A program made the translations under genes and the position numbers. From Candidatus Bathyarchaeota archaeon (GTDB lineage Archaea; Thermoproteota; Bathyarchaeia; TCS64), in assembly GCA_013329615.1 (NCBI GenBank), contig DUKA01000134.1, forward strand, positions 1 through 8,654: a stretch of DNA of 8,654 nt. The letters are read 5' to 3'. The notes beneath the pieces are model-generated. The model was not told the origin of the DNA, did no database searches, and saw nothing but the letters and a program-made list of their open reading frames with translations. Below are positions 5,686-8,654 of the stretch, piece after piece (within the stretch, counting starts at the first letter, position 1; the number at the start of each line of letters is the position of its first letter).

Positions 5686-6575
5686 GCGAGATGCCCAGAA
5701 TCTGGAGGAGCCCACAGGCCAACAGCTACTACCGGCAGACGCAGAGCAGGGTCTACGAGGCGCAGCTCATCTCACCCGGAGACATCGCCAACATCGAAGC
5801 CGTCACCATACTCGACGAGGTACTCGGACTAGCCCGCCCAAGCTACACCCTACGCGGCATATGCAGGATGGTGCGCATGGACACACTCACCGCCCGCGTC
5901 GACATCGCCACAAAGCTCGCCGGCAGGGAGAAGGTCCCACCACTCGTCGAGGCCGAGATATCGGCACAAGACTACACGCCCGTCGAGTTCGACCTATGGA
6001 AGAACGTCGTACACGTCGCCATAAGCGACGAGGCCGTAAAGAAGGCGGCGCACGACATACTCGGCCTACACGTCTCGGACGCCGCTCGCGACCTCTCACG
6101 GATGGAGAACAAGCAGATCGCCGAGGAACTCGCCACAGCCACAAACGTGACCGGCGCCGACTGGGGCACATCCACAAACAACCCATTCGACGACCTAGTC
6201 GCCACCATAACCACCATCGAGGGCAACGGCCACCCCGTCGACTGGGTCGCCGCACACCCACTCGTCTGGGGCGACTACTTCAGCAACCCCTTCGTCCGCG
6301 GAAGCCTGCAGGGGGTACAGCTCCCAGCGGGCAGAACCTTCCAGGTCCCCGGCCTACCCGGCGTCACCGGCTACAGCGACAGCCAACTCACAAACACATC
6401 CGCCTACGTCGGCAGCGGCGCGGCACCCGCCCTCGTCATCGGCGAGGGACCAACCGAGGCGGTCAGATACAGGGACGAGAAGGCTGGGTACGACGCCTAC
6501 ATAATCCGCCAGTGGCTCCAACCCAAGCTCGTCATCGGCGACGCCGTCAGGGAGCTGACAGGCGTCCACGCATAG
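5682..6575 (+). CDS. Major capsid protein, HK97 fold
   Basis: The protein has 297 residues and would be the main shell subunit. It follows the protease-scaffold and decoration genes in the usual order. It shows capsid features: an N-terminal arm, an E-loop-like segment (YTLRGICRMVRMDTLTARVD), and a spine helix region (SDAARDLSRMENKQIAEELA). An A-domain-like stretch ends in PTEAVRYRDEKAGYDAYIIR, where MCPs typically carry 'I-x-x-x-x-x-x-x-x-V'-like strands. There is no long delta-domain of its own, consistent with the separate scaffold in the protease protein. ATG 5682 overlaps the previous stop, with GGTG 8 nt upstream. The frame stays open further 5' only as an out-of-frame shadow of the decoration gene. 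Stop TAG is at 6573-6575. Confidence 0.85.
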   Translation: MSEMPRIWRSPQANSYYRQTQSRVYEAQLISPGDIANIEAVTILDEVLGLARPSYTLRGICRMVRMDTLTARVDIATKLAGREKVPPLVEAEISAQDYTPVEFDLWKNVVHVAISDEAVKKAAHDILGLHVSDAARDLSRMENKQIAEELATATNVTGADWGTSTNNPFDDLVATITTIEGNGHPVDWVAAHPLVWGDYFSNPFVRGSLQGVQLPAGRTFQVPGLPGVTGYSDSQLTNTSAYVGSGAAPALVIGEGPTEAVRYRDEKAGYDAYIIRQWLQPKLVIGDAVRELTGVHA

Positions 6576-6586
6576 GAGGCGCCGGC

Positions 6587-6919
6587 ATGCCCTACACCCA
6601 GCCCGAGAACGTCAGGCACCTAGTCGAGACCACCCTAACCGACGCCGAGATAGCCGCCCTCATCGAGGAGAGCGACGCCGAGATCAACCGCCTCATCACC
6701 GTGGAGGACGCCGCCGACCCCCTCATCCGAAAACTCAGCACGACACTCACAGCCAAGGCCATACTCGGACGCAGCCCCGCCAGCTTCAAGGTGGGCGAAT
6801 ACAGCGAAACCAACACCGTCGACGACCTCGAGGCGGAGATAGCCGCCGTCATTCGCCTGCTCCGCCACCCAAACATCAAGGCCACGGACGAACCAGCCCC
6901 CAGGAGGCTCACAGCATGA
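6587..6919 (+). CDS. Head-tail adaptor (connector) protein
   Basis: The protein has 110 residues and is almost all helical. LTDAEIAALIEESDAEINRL followed by DPLIRKLSTTLTAKAILGRS and DDLEAEIAAVIRLLRH matches the compact helix bundle of gp6/gp15-type adaptors. These form the ring docked under the portal. The gene comes straight after the capsid gene, as expected. AGGAGG at 6574-6579, 7 nt before the ATG, supports the start. The stop overlaps the next ATG as ATGA. The exact adaptor family cannot be fixed by eye. Confidence 0.7.
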   Translation: MPYTQPENVRHLVETTLTDAEIAALIEESDAEINRLITVEDAADPLIRKLSTTLTAKAILGRSPASFKVGEYSETNTVDDLEAEIAAVIRLLRHPNIKATDEPAPRRLTA

Positions 6920-7212
6920 GCAAGGTACGGCAACGCAGGTTCGCCCAACGCTTCACCGAGAACATCAGCACACTGCGCAGCGCCCTAGAAACCGTGGACG
7001 AGGCGCCGGGCGGCTCCATACACTGGACCGACCTAGTCAAGAAGATGTGCTCCGTCAACCCCTCCATGTGGCAGATCAACACAATGATCTGCTACCTGCG
7101 CCGGGAGCATTACCTGCGCCGCCCCGAACGCGGCGTCTACACAATGTCAAAACGCGGCGCCGCCCTCCTAGAGGCGCTCAACGACCCCGCACACAGGGAG
7201 GCATCCATGTGA
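6916..7212 (+). CDS. Winged-helix protein inside the virion operon
   Basis: The protein has 98 residues. After a basic N-terminus (SKVRQRRFAQRF), IHWTDLVKKMCSV (36-48) would be the first helix of a helix-turn-helix. PSMWQINTMICYLRREHYL (49-67) would be the recognition helix, and RRPERGVYTMSKRGAALLEA (68-87) a wing plus closing helix. It probably binds DNA. Candidate jobs are late-gene regulator or a small-terminase-like DNA recognition subunit, because that component is otherwise missing. Neither is shown. ATG 6916 has AGGAGG 8 nt upstream. A head-closure protein would normally be encoded at this position. Confidence 0.6.
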   Translation: MSKVRQRRFAQRFTENISTLRSALETVDEAPGGSIHWTDLVKKMCSVNPSMWQINTMICYLRREHYLRRPERGVYTMSKRGAALLEALNDPAHREASM

Positions 7213-7568
7213 AGCCCGAGCAGCTCAAGAAGGGCGACCTAATCCTCGTCCGCTGGACCGACGCAAGCGACACAACGGCCACCCTCGAGGAGCACAAGGA
7301 AAAGCCCGAGGCCAACTGCAAGGACTGGGGCGTCTTCCTAGGCATCTCAGGCACAAAGCACAGGTTCATCATAGTCGGCAAGGACGTCGCAGAGACCAAC
7401 CGGGAGTGGGGCGCAACACGCATCCCCGCCGAACTCGTCGAGGAGATCAAACTCATCCTGCCACGCGACGAGGTGAGCCACATCATCGGGGAAGTCGAGG
7501 CGCTAAGCCGCAGGATACGCCTCAGGAAACACCGCAGAGGAGAAGCCCGAGATGTACACGTATATTAG
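7209..7568 (+). CDS. Small beta-rich viral protein, function unknown
   Basis: The protein has 119 residues. The N-terminal half (LKKGDLILVRWTDASDTTAT, then KDWGVFLGISG and HRFIIVGKDVAE, with RIPAELVEEI) has the strand pattern of a small SH3-like barrel. It recalls unnamed phage proteins of the form 'V-x-W-x-D-A ... G-x-h-h ... IP-x-x-h-h-x-x-I'. The C-terminus is very basic (RRIRLRKHRRGEAR) and might touch nucleic acid or membrane lipids. The start is GTG 7209, with GGGAGG 7 nt upstream, overlapping the previous stop. Its last 17 bases overlap the membrane-protein gene. I cannot assign a role. A head-closure or accessory protein is conceivable from position only. Confidence 0.6.
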   Translation: MKPEQLKKGDLILVRWTDASDTTATLEEHKEKPEANCKDWGVFLGISGTKHRFIIVGKDVAETNREWGATRIPAELVEEIKLILPRDEVSHIIGEVEALSRRIRLRKHRRGEARDVHVY

Positions 7569-7824
7569 ACGACTCATAACACGCGGCACAACACGCCTCC
7601 TACTCGCCGAGGCTACCGAGGAGCGCAAGGTACGCGTCCTCGAAGACCAGCCAAACGAGCGCTTCGCCCTCATAATCGCCCTCATGATCGTCTTCTTCGT
7701 CGGCCTAGTCGGACTCGAAGTCATAAACATGGTCTACCTAGGCACCTGGAACGAGGCCACATTCAACGGCCTCATGCTCGTCGTCGGCACAATCGTCGGC
7801 GCCGTCTGGGGGCGCAGCCAGTGA
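7552..7824 (+). CDS. Small two-helix membrane protein (holin-like at most)
   Basis: The protein has 90 residues. A basic, probably cytoplasmic N-terminal third (MYTYIRRLITRGTTRLLLAE) is followed by a hydrophobic helix at about 38-60 (ALIIALMIVFFVGLVGLEVI) and a second at about 71-87 (FNGLMLVVGTIVGAVWG). They are joined by a short loop with W66, N67 and E68. Size and layout fit small holins, but many viral membrane proteins look alike and no endolysin gene is visible here. GAGGAGA at 7537-7543, 8 nt before ATG 7552, supports the start. The stop overlaps the next gene's GTG (GTGA). The two may be translated together. Confidence 0.65.
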   Translation: MYTYIRRLITRGTTRLLLAEATEERKVRVLEDQPNERFALIIALMIVFFVGLVGLEVINMVYLGTWNEATFNGLMLVVGTIVGAVWGRSQ

Positions 7825-8654
7825 TAAGGGCACGCGTCAAGCCCCGCAGGTACGACTCCAAGCGCGGCTGCTACGTCTACGACGTCAGCTTCAAGACAGG
7901 CGTCGAGCTGACCCCCCGCACATTCAAGGTCGCGGAGGCGTTCGGCCTCGGATTGGACGACGAGAAGGAGCAAACACTCCTCAGGGACTTCGAGGTAAGG
8001 CTCCACGAGGGCGACGTCGTCTACATAACCGGCGAATCCGGCTCCGGCAAATCCATCCTCCTCCGCGCCCTACGAGAAGACCTAGGCGAAAAAGCTGTCG
8101 ACATCTCCGAGGTCACGGTCGACACCGAGAAGCCCATCATCGACACCCTCGGCGCCACCTTCAGGGACGCCCTCAGCCTACTAAGCCGAGTCGGGCTGAA
8201 CGACGCCTACCTCTTCCTCCGAAGATACCCGGAGCTCAGCGACGGGCAGAAGTACCGCTACCGCATCGCCAAGCTCATCGACTCCGGGAAAAAGTTCTGG
8301 CTCGCCGACGAGTTCTGCAGCACACTCGACCGAACAACCGCCGCAGTCGTCGCCTACAACATACAGAAGCAGGCACGCCGAAGCGGCGCAACACTAATCG
8401 CCGCCACGAGCCACACCGACCTCGCCGAGGACCTAAACCCCTCAACCACCATCCGCAAGGGCTGGGGGGAACAAGTCACAGCCACATACGCGGAGAACCG
8501 CGAAGCCCCCACATGCACCGCCGCCAGAGACATCACCATACGCGAGGGCACAAAGCAGGACTACGCGAGGCTGAGCGCACTCCACTACCGCGACGCCCGC
8601 CTACCCGTCCCCCTCAAGATATACGCCGCCGAAAAACACGGCGAAACCATCGGC
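7821..8654 (+). CDS. ABC-type ATPase fused to GNAT acetyltransferase (COG2401-like), 3' end cut off
   Basis: The first 278 residues are present and the gene runs off the right edge. It starts at GTG 7821 within the previous stop. Residues about 45-215 are a full ABC ATPase core: Walker A GESGSGKS (71-78), signature LSDGQ (139-143), Walker B WLADE (160-164), D-loop STLD (167-170) and switch histidine in TSH (198). No membrane segment is visible, so this is not an ordinary transporter subunit. From about 237 (ITIREGTKQDYARLSALHYR) an acetyltransferase (GNAT) domain begins, as in the archaeal COG2401 group. The function of that group is unknown. ATP-driven control of a modifying enzyme is an inference. 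Codon style matches the other viral genes, so it belongs to the same operon. Confidence 0.8.
   Translation, partial: MIRARVKPRRYDSKRGCYVYDVSFKTGVELTPRTFKVAEAFGLGLDDEKEQTLLRDFEVRLHEGDVVYITGESGSGKSILLRALREDLGEKAVDISEVTVDTEKPIIDTLGATFRDALSLLSRVGLNDAYLFLRRYPELSDGQKYRYRIAKLIDSGKKFWLADEFCSTLDRTTAAVVAYNIQKQARRSGATLIAATSHTDLAEDLNPSTTIRKGWGEQVTATYAENREAPTCTAARDITIREGTKQDYARLSALHYRDARLPVPLKIYAAEKHGETIG

Noticed and set aside
5409..6919. Very long plus-strand frames extending through the decoration, capsid and adaptor genes
   Set aside because: The upstream parts are Arg/His-rich out-of-frame readings. The real genes start inside them at 5682 and 6587, where Shine-Dalgarno sites and family features begin.

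Overview
The window looks archaeal. Supporting signs are an AT-rich left part whose genes appear leaderless behind TATA-like boxes, a cluster of VapBC (AbrB-type/PIN) modules, and an ABC-ATPase/GNAT fusion of the mostly archaeal COG2401 type. I cannot place it below domain level. It has two unlike halves. Bases 1 to about 3000 are AT-rich (one sampled 60-base line is 43% GC), gene-poor and full of decaying genes. From about 3015 to the right edge the DNA is GC-rich (one sampled line is 62% GC), fully coding and all on the + strand, with strong Shine-Dalgarno sites 7-8 nt before nearly every start.

Left half, in order: a winged-helix gene split by an in-frame amber (178-468); a small winged-helix gene with different codon style (714-1004); and an island of three vapBC loci in alternating orientation. 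The first locus, on the minus strand (1038-1201), is a deletion scar joining the head of an antitoxin to the tail of a toxin. The second (1352-2045, plus strand) is intact. The third (2178-2878, minus strand) has one single-base indel in each gene. Hairpins lie at 2082-2101 and 2969-2987. A palindromic TATA-like box lies at 2944-2951, between the third locus and the right half.

Right half: a tailed-virus-type (HK97-fold) head cassette. The order is portal, prohead protease fused to a coiled-coil scaffold, decoration protein, major capsid protein and head-tail adaptor. It is followed by a winged-helix protein, a small probable beta-barrel protein, a two-helix membrane protein, and an ABC ATPase-acetyltransferase running off the right edge. 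The genes abut or overlap at most junctions, so they probably form one translationally coupled transcript. The head genes together would build a procapsid: the portal as vertex, the protease-scaffold directing assembly and maturation, the capsid and decoration proteins as shell, and the adaptor under the portal. No large terminase, integrase, head-closure or tail gene is visible, so the window shows the middle of a provirus or viral contig, or a reduced capsid cassette. The junction at about 2990-3015 is the most informative boundary.
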